64,000 bases of DNA from Methanomassiliicoccales archaeon RumEn M2 (GTDB taxonomy: Archaea; Thermoplasmatota; Thermoplasmata; Methanomassiliicoccales; Methanomethylophilaceae): positions 1 through 64,000 of the forward strand of contig LJKL01000012.1 of the NCBI GenBank assembly GCA_001421175.1, read 5' to 3'. Under the pieces are notes generated by a model. That model was not told the origin of the DNA and did no database searches. It worked only from the letters and a program-made list of their open reading frames with translations. Both the position numbers and the translations under genes were made by a program. Positions within the stretch are counted from its first letter, which is position 1. Each line of letters begins with the position of its first letter. This document shows, in pieces, positions 6,367 to 18,576 of this stretch.

Positions 6367-7878
6367 GATCTGCAGGAAGATTGCCGAGGGCATTCTGGAC
6401 GGGACGCTTGCGGACAGGGACGCCATCCAGGCGGAGAAGATCAGGCTCTGCGGGGAGGCGAGGGCGGAAAGGATGCCCTCCAACTCAGAGATATTGGAGC
6501 TCATACCGGAGGATCGAAGGGACTCGGTGCTCGGGCTGCTGATCAAGAAGCCGATGCGCACGGCCAGCGGTGTTGCGGTCGTCGCCGTGATGACCTCGCC
6601 GCATCCGTGCCCTCACGGCAAGTGCGTATATTGCCCGGGAGGGGTGGAGAACGATTCTCCGCAATCCTATACGGGGAAGGAGCCGGCTGCCAGGAGGGCG
6701 GCGAGGAACGACTTCGACCCGCAAAGGCAGGTCTCCGACCGCATACAGCAGCTGGAAGCCATAGGCCACAAGACGGACAAGATAGACCTGATAATAATGG
6801 GCGGCACCTTCACATCCCGGGATGCCGGGTATCAGGAATGGTTCGTCAGAAGGTGCCTGGATGCCATGAACGGCATCGACTCGGAGACGTTGGAGGAGGC
6901 ACAGACCAGGAACCGGGATGCCGAGCACAGGTGCGTGGGGCTGACGGTGGAGACCCGTCCCGACGTGTTCGATGACGCACAGATAGAACGGGCCATGCTC
7001 CTGGGCGCACCCGGGTGGAGCTGGGCATCCAGATACTGGATGATGAGATACTTGCATCAGTGAACCGCGGCCATGGTGTGCGGGATATCAGGGAATGCAC
7101 CGCCCGCTGCCGTGAGCGGGGGCTGAAGGTCTGCTACCATGTGATGCCCGGTCTCCCCGGTTCTTCCCCGGAGAAGGACCTGGAGTCGTTCAGGGCGATG
7201 TTCTCCGACCCGGATTTCAGGCCGGACATGCTCAAGATCTATACGACGCTGGTGATCCCGGGGACAGGGCTCCATGATATGTGGGCCGAAGGCGCATATC
7301 TGCCCTACGATACCGAGACGGCCGTTGCCCTCATCGCGGAGATGAAGGCCGAGGTCCCGGAATATGTCAGGATACAGCGCATACAGAGGGACATCCCCGC
7401 GCCGGAGATCGCTGCGGGAATAAGGGACAGCAACATCAGACAGCTGGTCCAGCGGGAGATGGCGGCCACGGGAAGGAAGTGCAGGTGCATAAGATGCCGT
7501 GAGGTGGGCCTTGAGCAGTGGGACGGGGAACCGTCTTTGAGAAGGATCTCCTACGAGGCATCAGGCCGCACGGAGGATTTCATATCCCTGGAGAGCGGGG
7601 ACCGTCTGGTCGGGTACGTCCGTCTCCGCAACGACGGGAACGGCACAGCCACGGTCAGGGAGCTCAAGGTCTTCGGCAGGATGGCAGAGCTCGGGCATAC
7701 GGGAGAATGGCAGCACAGGGGCTTCGGACGGGAGCTCATGGCCGAGGCGGAGAGAGTCGCCGCGGAGAACGGCGCGAAGACCATGAGGGTGACCAGCGGA
7801 GTAGGGGTCAGAGGGTACTACGAATCATTAGGGTACGCTTTGGACAGGCCGTACATGGTGAAGCCTCTCAGAGAATAG
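6359..7878 (+). CDS. elp3: tRNA U34 modifying radical SAM acetyltransferase Elp3, frameshifted
   Basis: Restoring one C near 7006 (GCGCACCC to GCGCCACCC) joins two frames into a 506-residue Elp3, the usual length, and reads ...LLGATRVELGIQILDD. Residues 84-92 carry the radical SAM cysteines C-x4-C-x2-C in CPHGKCVYCPGG. The second half has the zinc-site CRCIRCREVG and a C-terminal GNAT acetyltransferase domain with HRGFGRELMAEAERVA for acetyl-CoA binding. Archaeal Elp3 acts alone to put a carboxymethyl group on wobble uridine of tRNA. The start ATG 6359 overlaps the preceding small gene. The gene ends 11 bases inside the convergent PRC-barrel gene. Confidence 0.92.
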
Positions 7879-8104
7879 TCACGTTCTTACCGCTGACCCT
7901 CAGGCCGTCGAAGGCGACTATCGCTCTGCCGCTGGCGTCCATCTTCTGCCCTTTCTTTGGCGTCCCGCGCAATTTTATCAGAAGGTACTTCAGCTCTCCC
8001 GTCTCGGTATCGAATACCACGTCGTCCACCATTCCGAGAAGGTAGCCGCCCACGGTCATGGCGGTCATGCCGACGAATTCCTCAGAGAACATCTTATCGC
8101 CCAT
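7868..8104 (-). CDS. PRC-barrel domain protein
   Basis: This 78-residue single PRC barrel shows FVGMTAMTVGGYLLGMVDDV, then TETGELKYLLIKLRG and a basic beta stretch ending RVSGKNVTIL. It is preceded by a good start (ATG 8104) and follows cdc48 on the same strand by 4 bases, so it is probably cotranscribed at the end of the flavodiiron-cdc48 run. Its tail overlaps the end of elp3 on the other strand by 11 bases. It is paralogous in fold to the gene at 3128-3388 but not close in sequence. Role unknown. Confidence 0.75.
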   Translation of the reverse strand: MGDKMFSEEFVGMTAMTVGGYLLGMVDDVVFDTETGELKYLLIKLRGTPKKGQKMDASGRAIVAFDGLRVSGKNVTIL

Positions 8105-8108
8105 TCGA

Positions 8109-10289
8109 TCACCTGTAGAATGCCTCGTATCCGGTTCTGCGCTTCCTCATCTCTGTTCCGATGGCGGCGTATCTCTCCATGGCCTTGGCATCCACGGACG
8201 GCTTCACCACCTTCAGAGCGGCCGTGAAATGACGGCCGTCTATGTACTTAGCGTTCTCGTTCTCCCTGAAGGCTATCATGCCCGCTTCACGGCACAGCCC
8301 GGCAAGGTCCGCCCCGACATAGCCGTCGGTCTTCTCCGCCAGGGTCAGGAGGTCGATGTTCATCAGAGGCATATCCCTTGTGTGGATCTCGAGTATCCTG
8401 AGCCTCTCCTCCAGGCCCGGGAGGCCGATCATTATCATCTTGTCGAAGCGACCGGGGCGCAGCAATGCCGGGTCTATCATGTCCGGACGGTTGGTGGCCC
8501 CCATGACGGTTACATTGGGGAGCTCCTCCACGCCGTCCATTGCCAGGAGCAGCTGGTTCACAACCCTCTCCCACGTGGCGTCGCCCGATCCCCTTTGAGG
8601 CGCTATGCTGTCTATCTCGTCGAAGAATATTATGCAGGGCGCCATCTGCTTGGCCCTCTTGAAGATCTGCCTTATCGCTTTCTCGGATTCGCCCATCCAT
8701 TTACTGGCTATCTCCGGTCCGCTTATCGATATGAAATTGGCCCCGGACTCGTTGGCGACCGCTTTGGCGATGAGGGTCTTCCCCGTCCCGGGCGGTCCGT
8801 AGAGCAGGACCCCCCTGGGGGGCTTTATGCCGAGACGCTCGAAATTCCTCTTTGCCTCGGTGGGGATGAACACCTCCCGTATCTCCCGCTTGACGTTCTC
8901 CAGGCCGCCGACGTCCGACCATTTCACCTTGGGTATGTCCACAAGGACCTCCCTCATCCCGCTGGGCTCGACATCTGCCAGGGCATCCGTGAAGTCCTTC
9001 ATGGTGACCTTCATCTTATCCAGCACAGAATCCGGTATCGGCTTGTCCAGGTCGAATTCCGTGAGGTTCCTGCTGAGGCATTTCATCGCCGCCTCCCGGG
9101 CCAGGGATGCTATGTCCGCCCCGACGAATCCCTGGGTCATTCCTGCGAGGGACTCTATGTTCACATCCTCGGCCAAGGGCATCCCCCTGAGGTGGACGCT
9201 GAGTATCTCGGTCCTGCCGTCCAGGCCCGGGATCCCGATCTCTATCTCTCGGTCGAATCTTCCGGGCCTGCGCAGGGCAGGGTCGATGGAGTCCTCCCTG
9301 TTCGTGGCCCCCAGAACGATCACGTCCCCTCTTTCGCCCAGACCATCCATCAGGGTCAGCAGCTGAGCCACCACCCTTCTCTCCACCTCGCCTGACACGC
9401 TCTCTCTGTTGGGGGCTATGCTGTCTATCTCATCCAGGAAGATGATGCTGGGCGCGTTGTCGTGAGCTTCCTTGAATACATTCCTGAGGCGCTCCTCGCT
9501 CTGCCCGTAGTACCTTCCGATTATCTCGGGGCCCTGAATGGGATAGAATGATGCGCCGGACTCGTTGGCGACCGCTTTGGCGATTAGGGTCTTCCCAGTT
9601 CCGGGCGGTCCGTAGAGGAGAACACCCTTGGGTGCGGAGATCCCGAGCCTCCTGAACAGCTCAGGATGCTTCAGGGGCAGCTCAATCATCTCGCGGATCC
9701 TTTTCAGTTCCTCGTCAAGGCCGCCGATGTCCTCGTAGTTTATCTTCCCGATCATCCGGACCTTCTCGGTCTGTGCGGCCTCCTTTATCACGATGTCCGT
9801 ACCGGCGTCCACGACCACCAGTCCCTTCGGGGAGGTGCTGACCACCGTGAACGGGGCGAGGCATCCCATGAGGGCGACGTTCGGCACCACTATGTCGTTC
9901 CCGGCCATCAGGGGCCTGTGCAGGAGGCTCTTCATGAAAATGTCCTTCACACCCTCGCCGAAGGATATCCTCTTGTCCTCCGGTATATTGGGCGCCAGGG
10001 TCACCCTCTCGGCCGTTGCGGGGTCTTTGTGGACGATGATCCTCACGTTGTCGTCGACTCCGACGCCCGCGTTGGTGCGGGTCTGGCCGTCGATCCTTAT
10101 AAGCCCCTTGTCCTCAGGGGACCCCTTGAAGACCTTGAGGGCGGCAGATCTCTTCCCGACGACCTCTATCGAATCGCCTAGCTCCAAACCCATACTGAAC
10201 ATGGTCGCAGGGTCTATTCTGGCTCTTCCGAGCCCCGCTTCCGACCTTTTGGTCATCGGAGCCACCCTGAGCTCCATGTGATCTGCCAT
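8109..10289 (-). CDS. Cdc48/VAT-type AAA+ unfoldase
   Basis: This 726-residue protein is the archaeal p97/VAT homologue, a hexameric ATP-driven unfoldase that pulls substrate proteins apart for degradation or disassembly. It contains an N-terminal double-psi barrel domain (about 1-180, with [18 protein letters not shown]) and two AAA+ modules. D1 has Walker A GPPGTGKT near residue 228 and Walker [10 protein letters not shown]2 has GPPGTGKT near residue 500 and Walker B IIFFDEID. Each module has its arginine finger (RRPGRFD, LRPGRFD). The Walker A coding stretches of D1 and D2 are nearly identical in DNA. The frame extends upstream to 10400, but ATG 10289 ([12 protein letters not shown]) fits the family start. 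The C terminus ends in an aromatic motif, GYEAFYR. Confidence 0.95.
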   Translation of the reverse strand: MADHMELRVAPMTKRSEAGLGRARIDPATMFSMGLELGDSIEVVGKRSAALKVFKGSPEDKGLIRIDGQTRTNAGVGVDDNVRIIVHKDPATAERVTLAPNIPEDKRISFGEGVKDIFMKSLLHRPLMAGNDIVVPNVALMGCLAPFTVVSTSPKGLVVVDAGTDIVIKEAAQTEKVRMIGKINYEDIGGLDEELKRIREMIELPLKHPELFRRLGISAPKGVLLYGPPGTGKTLIAKAVANESGASFYPIQGPEIIGRYYGQSEERLRNVFKEAHDNAPSIIFLDEIDSIAPNRESVSGEVERRVVAQLLTLMDGLGERGDVIVLGATNREDSIDPALRRPGRFDREIEIGIPGLDGRTEILSVHLRGMPLAEDVNIESLAGMTQGFVGADIASLAREAAMKCLSRNLTEFDLDKPIPDSVLDKMKVTMKDFTDALADVEPSGMREVLVDIPKVKWSDVGGLENVKREIREVFIPTEAKRNFERLGIKPPRGVLLYGPPGTGKTLIAKAVANESGANFISISGPEIASKWMGESEKAIRQIFKRAKQMAPCIIFFDEIDSIAPQRGSGDATWERVVNQLLLAMDGVEELPNVTVMGATNRPDMIDPALLRPGRFDKMIMIGLPGLEERLRILEIHTRDMPLMNIDLLTLAEKTDGYVGADLAGLCREAGMIAFRENENAKYIDGRHFTAALKVVKPSVDAKAMERYAAIGTEMRKRRTGYEAFYR

Positions 10290-10336
10290 ATCAGGGCCAA
10301 TGCGATGTTCGTTTATATGAATCTCGCCGAAGGTCT

Positions 10337-11525
10337 CTATCCGAGCAGGGCCCTTACCAAAGGCTCCGCCGAAGCCAGCTCCTCGTCGTTCGGTTTCCAC
10401 ATGGAGCGGATGCTCTCATCCGCCACCAGGAAGCCCGCATCAGCCAGTCTCTCCTTCAGGATCTTCACGCTCTCTCCGCTCCACCCGTAGCATCCGAACG
10501 CTGCGGCCCGTTTGCTCCTGAATTTCAGGGATTTCATGAAATGGATGGTGCTGCTGACGCTGGTAAGTATGTCATTGCCGACCGTGGGCGAGCCCACTGC
10601 GACAGCCCTTGATCTGAAGACCTCGGTCATCATCTCGTTCTTGTCCGCCTTGGAGCAGTTGAATACCTTGACGGCCGTACCGGGGCTGACCCTGGCGGCC
10701 GCCTCCGCTATCTCGTGAGCGATGGCGGCGGTGCCCTCCCACATCGTGTCGTAGACTATGGTCAGCTGATCCTCCTGATAGTCATCGGCCCATTCGGCGT
10801 ATTTCCCGAAGATGCTGAGGGGGTCCTTCCTCCATATCACCCCGTGGCTGGGGGCGATCACGTCGATGGGCAGACCCAGGGATTTTATCTCCTCCAGCTT
10901 CTTGGTCACGAAGGATGAGAAGGGGTTGAGTATGTTGGCGTAGTACTTCATTGCCTCCTTCTCCAGCAGGCATTGGTCCGCCGTGTCGTTGAAAAGCCCT
11001 CCGACTGCGAAGTGCTGCCCGAAGGCGTCGTTGGAGAACAAGATGTTGTCTCCGGTCAGATAGGTGGCCATGCTGTCCGGCCAGTGGAGCATCTTCATCT
11101 CCACGAATACGAGCTTCTTGCCGTTGCCTATGTCCACCGAGTCCCCCCGTTTTGACGGTCCTCAGGTCCCATCCGTTCTTGCCGTACTGCCCTTCCAGGC
11201 TCTTAACGGCGTTAGCCGTGCAGTAGATCGGTGTGCCGGGAATCTCCCTCATCAGGTCAGGGAGGGCCCCCGAGTGGTCCGCCTCCCCGTGGTTCATGAT
11301 TATTATATCTATATTCTCGAGACCGACCTCTTCCCGCAGGTTGTCTATGAATTCCTTCCCGTGAGGCGTCCAGACCGTATCTATGAGCACGGTCTTCCCC
11401 TCCTCTATGAGGTACGCATTCTGACTAGATCCGTTCATTATGGAGAAATCGTCTCCGTGGAACGTCTGCAGCTCCCAATCCATATATCCGACCCAGCTCA
11501 CATTGCCCTTTATCGTCCTTCTCAT
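10337..11525 (-). CDS. fprA: Flavodiiron protein (F420H2 oxidase / FprA type), frameshifted
   Basis: Removing one C from the six-C run at 11143-11148 joins two frames into a 395-residue flavodiiron protein. The N-terminal beta-lactamase-fold domain holds the diiron site, seen as NHGEADHSG (H-x-E-x-D-H) around residues 75-83, then LHWPDSM and ITPSH-like VIAPSHGVIW. The C-terminal flavodoxin domain (about 250-395) has IVYDTMWEGTAAIA for FMN and GSPTVGNDI. In methanogens such proteins reduce O2 to water with F420H2. The TATA-like CTATTTAC lies near 11550, so ATG 11525 (or GTG 11531) gives a very short leader. The gene lies 47 bases upstream of cdc48 on the same strand. Confidence 0.9.
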
Positions 11526-11701
11526 GCGCACGCCCCCTAAGGTAAGCTAAAGTAAATAGGGCGTCTCGCTATTAAACCGCTTGCTGCGGATGGGACGGAG
11601 AGCCCTCCGGAGGGAAGAACCGCCGAAAGCAGCCCGGTATTGGCACACATTATTAAATAGGATGACACGCTCCCCATTGAACGCAAGCTTAAGCTATCCA
11701 T

Positions 11702-11775
11702 GGGCCTGTAGCTCAGCTAGGTAGAGCATCTGACTTTTAATCAGGTGGTCGGGGGTTCGAATCCCCTCAGGCCCG
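11702..11775 (+). tRNA. tRNA-Lys (anticodon TTT)
   Basis: A cloverleaf with acceptor GGGCCTG/CAGGCCC, D arm TAGCTCAGCTAGGTAGAGC, anticodon loop CTTTTAA and T arm GGGGTTCGAATCCCC folds without an intron. Anticodon TTT reads both Lys codons. The AT-rich TTATTAAATA about 50 bases upstream is the likely TATA element. No CCA is encoded. Confidence 0.96.
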
Positions 11776-11839
11776 CTGGTAGTCTTCATGAGCGATCGAA
11801 CAAAGGATCAAGTATGAGGAACATCTGAAATGGAATCGG

Positions 11840-11848
11840 ATTTTATAG
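11840..11848 (+). promoter_or_regulatory. TATA box of the RNA polymerase operon
   Basis: ATTTTATAG, preceded by a purine-rich GAATCGG, lies about 55 bases upstream of the rpoH start. This gives a leader of roughly 30 bases that carries GGTGAT as ribosome-binding site. Confidence 0.45.
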
Positions 11849-11900
11849 TGAAGGGGTTTCCCGCTGACCCGCAGCGGGGCATTGAGAATAGGTGATATAC

Positions 11901-12170
11901 TTGGCAACAGAAAACATCTCGTTTAACGTCCTTAAGCACGAGCTCGTCCCGGAGCACGATCTCCTTCCCGAGGAGGAGGTCCAGAAGGTCCTCGCGAAAT
12001 TCAGGATCACTCGCGACCAACTTCCAAAGATAAAGACGAGCGACGCGGCGATAAAAGTGCTGGAGAATGTGTATGGGCACCCAATCCAGGAGGGGAGCGT
12101 CATAAAAATAGTAAGGAAAAGCGAAACGGCGGAGCTATTCGTCGCTTACAGGCTTGTCATAGGGGGCTGA
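11901..12170 (+). CDS. rpoH: RNA polymerase subunit H (Rpb5 homologue)
   Basis: This 89-residue protein equals the C-terminal assembly domain of eukaryotic Rpb5 and helps form the lower jaw of polymerase. Family features are FNVLKHELVPEHDLLPEEE near the start, the RITRDQLPKIK strand and DAAIKVLENVYGHPI, ending with FVAYRLVIGG. I chose TTG 11901 because GGTGAT lies at good spacing. GTG 11892 would begin inside that site. The gene ends 4 bases before rpoB, as is standard for archaeal RNA polymerase operons. Confidence 0.93.
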   Translation: MATENISFNVLKHELVPEHDLLPEEEVQKVLAKFRITRDQLPKIKTSDAAIKVLENVYGHPIQEGSVIKIVRKSETAELFVAYRLVIGG

Positions 12171-12174
12171 GCGG

Positions 12175-15100
12175 ATGAGAGATCTCGTAAAGCTCTACTT
12201 CGATGAGCGCAGCATAGTAAATCACCACACCTCTTCTTTCAACGACTTCTTGGCCACCAATGACAACGCCAACAGCCGCATGCAGAAGATCGTCGATGAC
12301 ATAAGGGTCCCGACCGACGACACCGACCGCGGAACCATAAGGCTCGACCCCGAGCGTACGAACGGAAGGAACATCGAGATACGCATCGGCAGGAAGAGGG
12401 ACGAGGACGGTAACATAGACGTACAGGCCAAACCCACCATTCGCATCAGCGAACCCAGCGTCATGGAGGCCAACGGTTACAGCCACGAGCTCACGCCTAT
12501 GGAGGCAAGGCTCAGGAACCTCAACTACATGGCCTCCATATACGTTGATTTCACAATCATAGAGGACGGGATCGAGAAGGAGACGGAGAGGGTTCGCGTA
12601 GGCGACCTCCCCATGATGGTCCGGTCCAAAGGCTGCAATCTGAACAGGGGCGTGGTGGAAGCCCACGAGCAGCGCCAGATGTCCGATGAGGAGTACAACA
12701 AGTTCCTGATAGAGAGGAAGGAGGACCCGATGGACTCCGGAGGGTACTTCATAATCGGAGGGACGGAGAGGGTGCTCATAACGCTGGAGGATCTTGCCCC
12801 CAACAGGGTCATGGTCGAGTACAATGAGAAGTACGGCTCCGCCGTCGAGGTTGCGAAGGTCTTCTCCCAGAGAGAAGGGTATCGCGCCCTGACCCTGGTC
12901 GAGAAGAAGAAGGACGGTATGGTCACAGTCACCGTACCGGTCGCCCCTACCGCCATACCCCTGGTCGCCATAATGAGGGCGCTGGGGATGGAGGATGACA
13001 GGCAGATCTACGAGGCCATAGTCTCCAACGAGAACGTGGGGGGACATGGCCAACATCGTCTATGCCAACATCGAGAGCAGTGACGATAAGAAGAACTATG
13101 CTCCCAACGGCTACCACACCCAGGAGGACGCAATAGCGTTCCTGGAGAGGAACTTCGCTGCAGGACAGGCGAAGGAGTACAGGACGAAGAAGGTCGAGAG
13201 CATACTCGACCGTTCCCTGCTCCCGCACCTGGGAGACACCAAGGAAGACCGCATGAAGAAGGCCATCTTCCTCGGGCGTGTCGCACGCTCCGTTCTCGAG
13301 CTCTCCATGGGCAAGAGGAAGGAGGACGACAAGGACCACTACGCCAACAAGAGGCTCAAGCTCTCCGGCGACCTCATGGAGGACCTCTTCAGGACCAGCT
13401 TCAGCAGCCTGATGAAGGATCTGAAGTATCAGCTGGAGAGGAATTGGGGCAGGAAGAAGGACGAGCTCAAGATCTCGTCATCCATACGCCCGGACCTCCT
13501 CACGCACAAACTGCTCCACGCTCTCGCCACAGGTAACTGGGTCGGCGGACGCGCCGGTGTATCGCAGTTGCTGGACAGGACGACGAGCATGTCCGCTCTG
13601 TCCCACCTGCGCAGGATAACCTCCTCGCTGACGAGGAGCCAGCCCCACTTCGAGGCTCGTGACCTGCACCCCACTCAGTGGGGCAGACTCTGCCCCTCGG
13701 AGACCCCGGAAGGACAGAACTGCGGTCTGGTGAAGAACGCCGCCCTCATAATCGACGTTTCCAAGGGATCCCCGGATTCCGATGTCGAGTGGACCCTGAA
13801 CAAGGATCTCGGCATGTCGAAGGTGGGGCAGTACAAGAGCCGCGTGTACATCAACGGAGACCTGGTCGGAAGCCACGATGATCCGGTCAAATTGGTAGCG
13901 GAGATCCGCAGCAGAAGGAGATGCGGTCTTCTCTCCGATGAGATAAACGTGCGCTACGACGAGGATATGGACGAGGTCATCATCAACTGCGATGAGGGTC
14001 GCCTCAGGCGCCCCCTGCTGGTCCTCAAGGACGGCAGGACCACGCTGACCAGGAAGCATCTCGATTCCATACGCAACAGGACCCTGAAATGGGACGACCT
14101 GTTCCGCGAGGGCATAATCGAGTGGGTTGACGCAGAGGAGGAGGAGGACACCTACATAGCGGTGGAGCCCTTCAGCGTCCCCGATTATTGCAAGGACTGC
14201 AACCACCCCATGTCCGCTAACGACGTGGACTGGATGAACATCGGTGAGAGCGGCGACCCCGTTCTCAGATGCCATCTCTGCGATGACGAGTTCACTGTGG
14301 ATCCCAAGATAACCAAGGCCCACACCCACATGGAGATAGACCCCATGGTCATACTCGGAGTGGCGGCCGGTCTTGTCCCGTATCCCGAGCACAACTCCTC
14401 GCCGCGTGTAACCATGGGCGCGGGAATGGCGAAGCAGTCCCTGGGTATCCCTGCGGCGAACTATCGTCTCAGGCCCGACACCCGCGGCCACCTTCTCCAC
14501 TATCCCCAGAAGCCCATGGTGCAGACTCAGACGATGGAGTTCGTCGGATACAACCGCAGGCCCGCAGGGCAGAACTTCTGCGTTGCGGTCATGTCCTACC
14601 ACGGATACAACATCGAGGACGCCCTTGTGATGAACAAGAGCTCCGTGCAGCGCGGCCTCGGAAGGTCCACCTTCATGAGGACGTACCGTGCGGAGGAGCG
14701 CCGCTACCCGGGAGGTCAGGAGGATCACTTCGAGATCCCCTCTCCCGACGTGATGGGCGCCCGCGCAGACCTCTCGTACGCATCCCTCGGCGAGGACGGT
14801 CTGATATTCCCGGAGGCCGAGGTCACCGGAAGCGATGTGCTGATAGGGAAGACGTCACCCCCCAGGTTCCTGGAGGAGGAGACCGATTTCCTCACGCCCC
14901 AGAAGAGAAGGGAGACCTCCGTCACCGTAAGGCCCGGGGAGCACGGATACGTGGACTCTGTGATGGTCACCGAGTCAGAGAACGGCTCCAGGCTCGTAAG
15001 GGTGAAGATCAGGGACCAGAGGATACCCGAGCTGGGCGACAAGTTCTGTTCCAGACACGGGCAGAAAGGCGTCATCGGACGCCTGGTGGATCAGTGCGAC

Positions 15101-15775
15101 ATGCCGTTCACGATAGACGGTGTGACGCCAGATCTGGTGGTCAACCCCCACGGCATACCTTCCCGTATGACCGTCGCCCACATCCTCGAGATGATCGGCG
15201 GCAGGGTCGGCTCCATGGAGGGCCGCACCGTGGACGGCACGGTGTTCTCCGGAGAGAGGGAGGAATCCATACGTGACGGACTGGTCAGGAACGGTTTCAA
15301 GCACACCGGAAGGGAGGTCATGTACGACGGCACCACCGGAAGGCAGATCCAGATGGAGATCTACACCGGAGTGATATTCTACGAGAAGCTGCACCACATG
15401 GTCAGCGGCAAGATGCACGTCCGTTCCCGCGGCCCCGTGCAGATCCTGACCCGTCAGCCCACCGAGGGACGTTCCAGGCAGGGAGGTCTCAGATTCGGTG
15501 AGATGGAGCGTGACTGTCTGATCGGCCACGGCGCTGCCATGGTGATCAAGGACCGTCTTCTCGACGAGTCCGACGGCACGCAGCAGCACGTCTGCGGTAA
15601 CCCGAACTGCGGTCACATTGCCATAATGGACAGGCGCGGCGCGGTCTACTGCCCCGTGTGCAAGAACAACACCAATGTGCATCTGGTCCAGACCTCCTAT
15701 GCGTTCAAGCTGCTCATGGATGAGCTGCTCTCGCTGGGTGTTGCGATGAGACTGCAGTTGGAGGACCTGAGGTGA
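12175..15775 (+). CDS. rpoB: RNA polymerase subunit B, unsplit, frameshifted
   Basis: A 1199-residue catalytic subunit is obtained by removing one G from the six-G run at 13038-13043, which restores [15 protein letters not shown]. The protein holds the family's hybrid-binding and wall regions ([20 protein letters not shown] and [18 protein letters not shown]). It also has the [13 protein letters not shown] active-site loop and the C-terminal zinc cluster with CGNPNCGH and CPVC. An internal cysteine pair set (CKDC, CHLC) marks a second zinc site. The break falls near residue 288, far from the B''/B' boundary of split archaeal genes, so this is a fused B like that of Thermoplasma. Confidence 0.95.
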
Positions 15776-15779
15776 TCAT

Positions 15780-18571
15780 ATGCGCGGAATAACGAAAAGG
15801 ATAGGATCCATAAAATTCTCCTGCGTTTCGCCTGAGGAGATAAGGAAGATGTCGGCGACCAAAGTCATAACCGCCGACACCTACGATGACGAAGGCTACC
15901 CGATAGAGATGGGCCTCATGGACCCCCATATGGGAGTCATAGAGCCTGGGATACGCTGCAAGACCTGCGGATGCAAGGTCGACGAGTGCCCGGGGCACTT
16001 CGGGCACATCGAGCTGGCAATGCCCGTCATCCACGTCGGGTTCATCAAGGACATAAAGTCCATGCTGGAATCGACCTGCCACAAGTGCGGCAGGCTCATG
16101 CTGACCCAGGACCAGATAAGCGTCCGCAGGGACAGCATGGAGCGCATGGAGGAGCTGGGAGCAGACACGGTGGATACCAAGACATTCTCCAAGGAGACGG
16201 TCAAGGACGCCGCCAACAAGGGTGTCTGCCCCTACTGCGGCACCGAGCAGGTGAAGATAAAGCTGGACAAGCCCACCACCTTCAGGGAGGTCACGGACAA
16301 CCACAAGCTTACGGCCAAAGAGGTCCGCGAGAGGCTCGAGCGCATAACAGATGAGGACCTGAAGACCCTGGGAATGGACCCCAAGACGTGCAGGCCGGAG
16401 TGGATGGTTCTCACCGCCCTCGCCGTGCCCCCCGTCACCGTGAGGCCCTCCATAACCCTGGACTCAGGGGACAGATCCGAAGATGATCTGACCCACAAGC
16501 TGGTGGATGTCCTCAGGATCAACCAGAGGCTGAGGGAGAACCGCGACGCGGGCGCTCCCCAGCTGATCGTCGAGGATCTCTGGGAGCTTCTGCAGTACCA
16601 CATAACCACCTACTTCGATAACCAGACCTCCGGCATACCGCCGGCAAGGCACAGGAGCGGGCGCCCCCTCAAGACCCTGACGCAGAGGCTGAAAGGCAAG
16701 GAGGGGCGTTTCAGGTCCAACCTTTCCGGTAAGCGCGTGAACTTCTCTGCCCGTACGGTCATATCTCCGGACCCCATGCTCTCCATAAACGAAGTGGGAG
16801 TCCCGATACCGGCGGCCAGGGAACTGACCGTCCCGACCCACGTCAACGAGAATAACATCGAGAAGATGAGGGAGCTCGTACGCAGAGGCGTGGCGCCTCT
16901 CGACGAGAAAGGAGGGTACATTCCCGGAGTCAACTACATAATAAGGTCTGACGGAAGGAGGATCAGGCTCACCGACCGCAACGCAGAGGAGGTCGCGGAA
17001 GGGATAGAGCCGGAGTACATAGTCGAGAGGCAGCTGATGGACGGTGACGTCGTTCTGTTCAACAGACAGCCGTCACTGCACAGGATGTCCATGATGGCCC
17101 ACCGCGTGAGGGTCATGACGGACCGCACCTTCAGGTTCAACCTCTGCGTCTGCCCGCCTTACAACGCGGACTTCGACGGTGACGAGATGAACCTCCACGT
17201 CATTCAGAGCGAGGAGGCCAGGGCCGAGGCGCGCATAATCATGCAGGTCCAGGAGAACATACTGTCCCCCAGGTACGGAGGCCCCATAATCGGTGCCATC
17301 CACGACTACATAACGGGGGCGTTCTTCCTGACCCACAAGAACCCTGTCTTCAACAGGATGGAGGCCATGAGCATCCTCTCCAAGCTGAAGAACATAGAGA
17401 TCCCGGAGCCCCAGATCGATGCTGACGGCAACGAGTACTGGACCGGGAAGCAGCTGTTCTCCATAGTGCTGCCGGACGATTTCCGCACCACCTTCAAGAG
17501 CAGCATATGCCTCGGCTGCACCAAGTGCAAGAGGGAGGGCTGCGAGAATGACGCCTACGTCAAGATACGCGACGGTCAGCTGTTGCTCGGGACCATCGAT
17601 GTGAAGGCCATCGGGAACAGCAAGGGGAAGATCCTTGACCGCATAACACGCGATTACGGCTATGACCGGGCGGCCCAGTTCATAGATGAGGTGACGAGGC
17701 TCGTCCTCGGCGCCATCATGGAGCACGGATTCAGCACAGGCATAGACGACGAGGATATACCCAGCAGCGCAAGGCTGCAGATCCAGAGCAACAATGCGGA
17801 TGCGGTCGAGAAGGCCCAGGCCTATGTGCGCTCCTTCAAGGACGGCACCCTGGACCCCATGCCCGGACGCACGATCAAGGACACCCTGGAGGTCAACGTG
17901 AAGAAGACCCTGGAAGATGCCCGTGACACGGACGGACGCATTGCAGAGAAACATCTGGGTCTTTCGAATTCGGCAGTCATCATGCCAAGGCCGGAGCCAG
18001 AGGCTCAATGCTGAACCTCACTCAGATGGCAGGCTGCGTCGGCCAGCAGACCGTCCGCGGAGAGAGGCTCTCCAGAGGATACTGGCAGAGGACCCTGCCC
18101 CATTTCCAGAAAGAGGATCTGGGAGCATATTCCAGAGGGTTCGTGTCCAGCTCCTACAAGGAGGGGCTCTCGCCCACCGAGTTCTTCTTCCACTCAATGG
18201 GAGGGAGAGAAGGGCTGGTGGACACCGCGGTCAGGACATCCAGGTCCGGTTACATGCAGAGGAGACTCGTCTCCGCGCTTGAGGACCTGAAGCTGACCGA
18301 GGGCGGTTCCGTCAGGAACACCGCCGGTACCATAGTGCAGTTCCTCTACGGAGAGGACGGGGTCGACCCGACCAGGTCCGTTCAGGGGAAGGCCCTCAAT
18401 CTGGATGATCTGTTCACAGAGGTCCTGGGCGACGAGGCGGACAAGCTTCTGAAGCTGGAGACCAAGGACGTCGGCGAGGACTACGGTACCCGCGAGAAGG
18501 ATGAGATGGAGTTCGAGGAAGAAGAGGAAGCCCTTGAATCCGAGGACTACGAGACCGACTACGGGGGGTGA
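15780..18571 (+). CDS. rpoA1: RNA polymerase subunit A' , frameshifted
   Basis: Restoring one G near 17984 (CATGCCAAG to CATGGCCAAG) gives a 930-residue A' that reads [20 protein letters not shown] across the join. The clamp zinc sites are seen in [19 protein letters not shown] and in CHKC/CPYC. The catalytic magnesium motif [10 protein letters not shown] is present. A cysteine cluster [12 protein letters not shown] sits in the funnel region. The C terminus is a strongly acidic tail ([15 protein letters not shown]). The gene follows rpoB by 4 bases, and its stop overlaps the GTG that precedes the rpoA2 ATG. Confidence 0.95.
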
Positions 18572-18576
18572 GTGAA

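Noticed and set aside
8058..9395. Long open frame antisense to cdc48
   Set aside because: It mirrors the AAA+ gene in a high-GC region and has no family resemblance or start signal. The same applies to the antisense frames at 12157-13056, 13478-14728 and 60051-61400.
13038..13083. Natural split of RNA polymerase B into B'' and B'
   Set aside because: The break is near residue 288, whereas split archaeal genes divide near residue 500. Removing one G gives a continuous family match without a new start signal.
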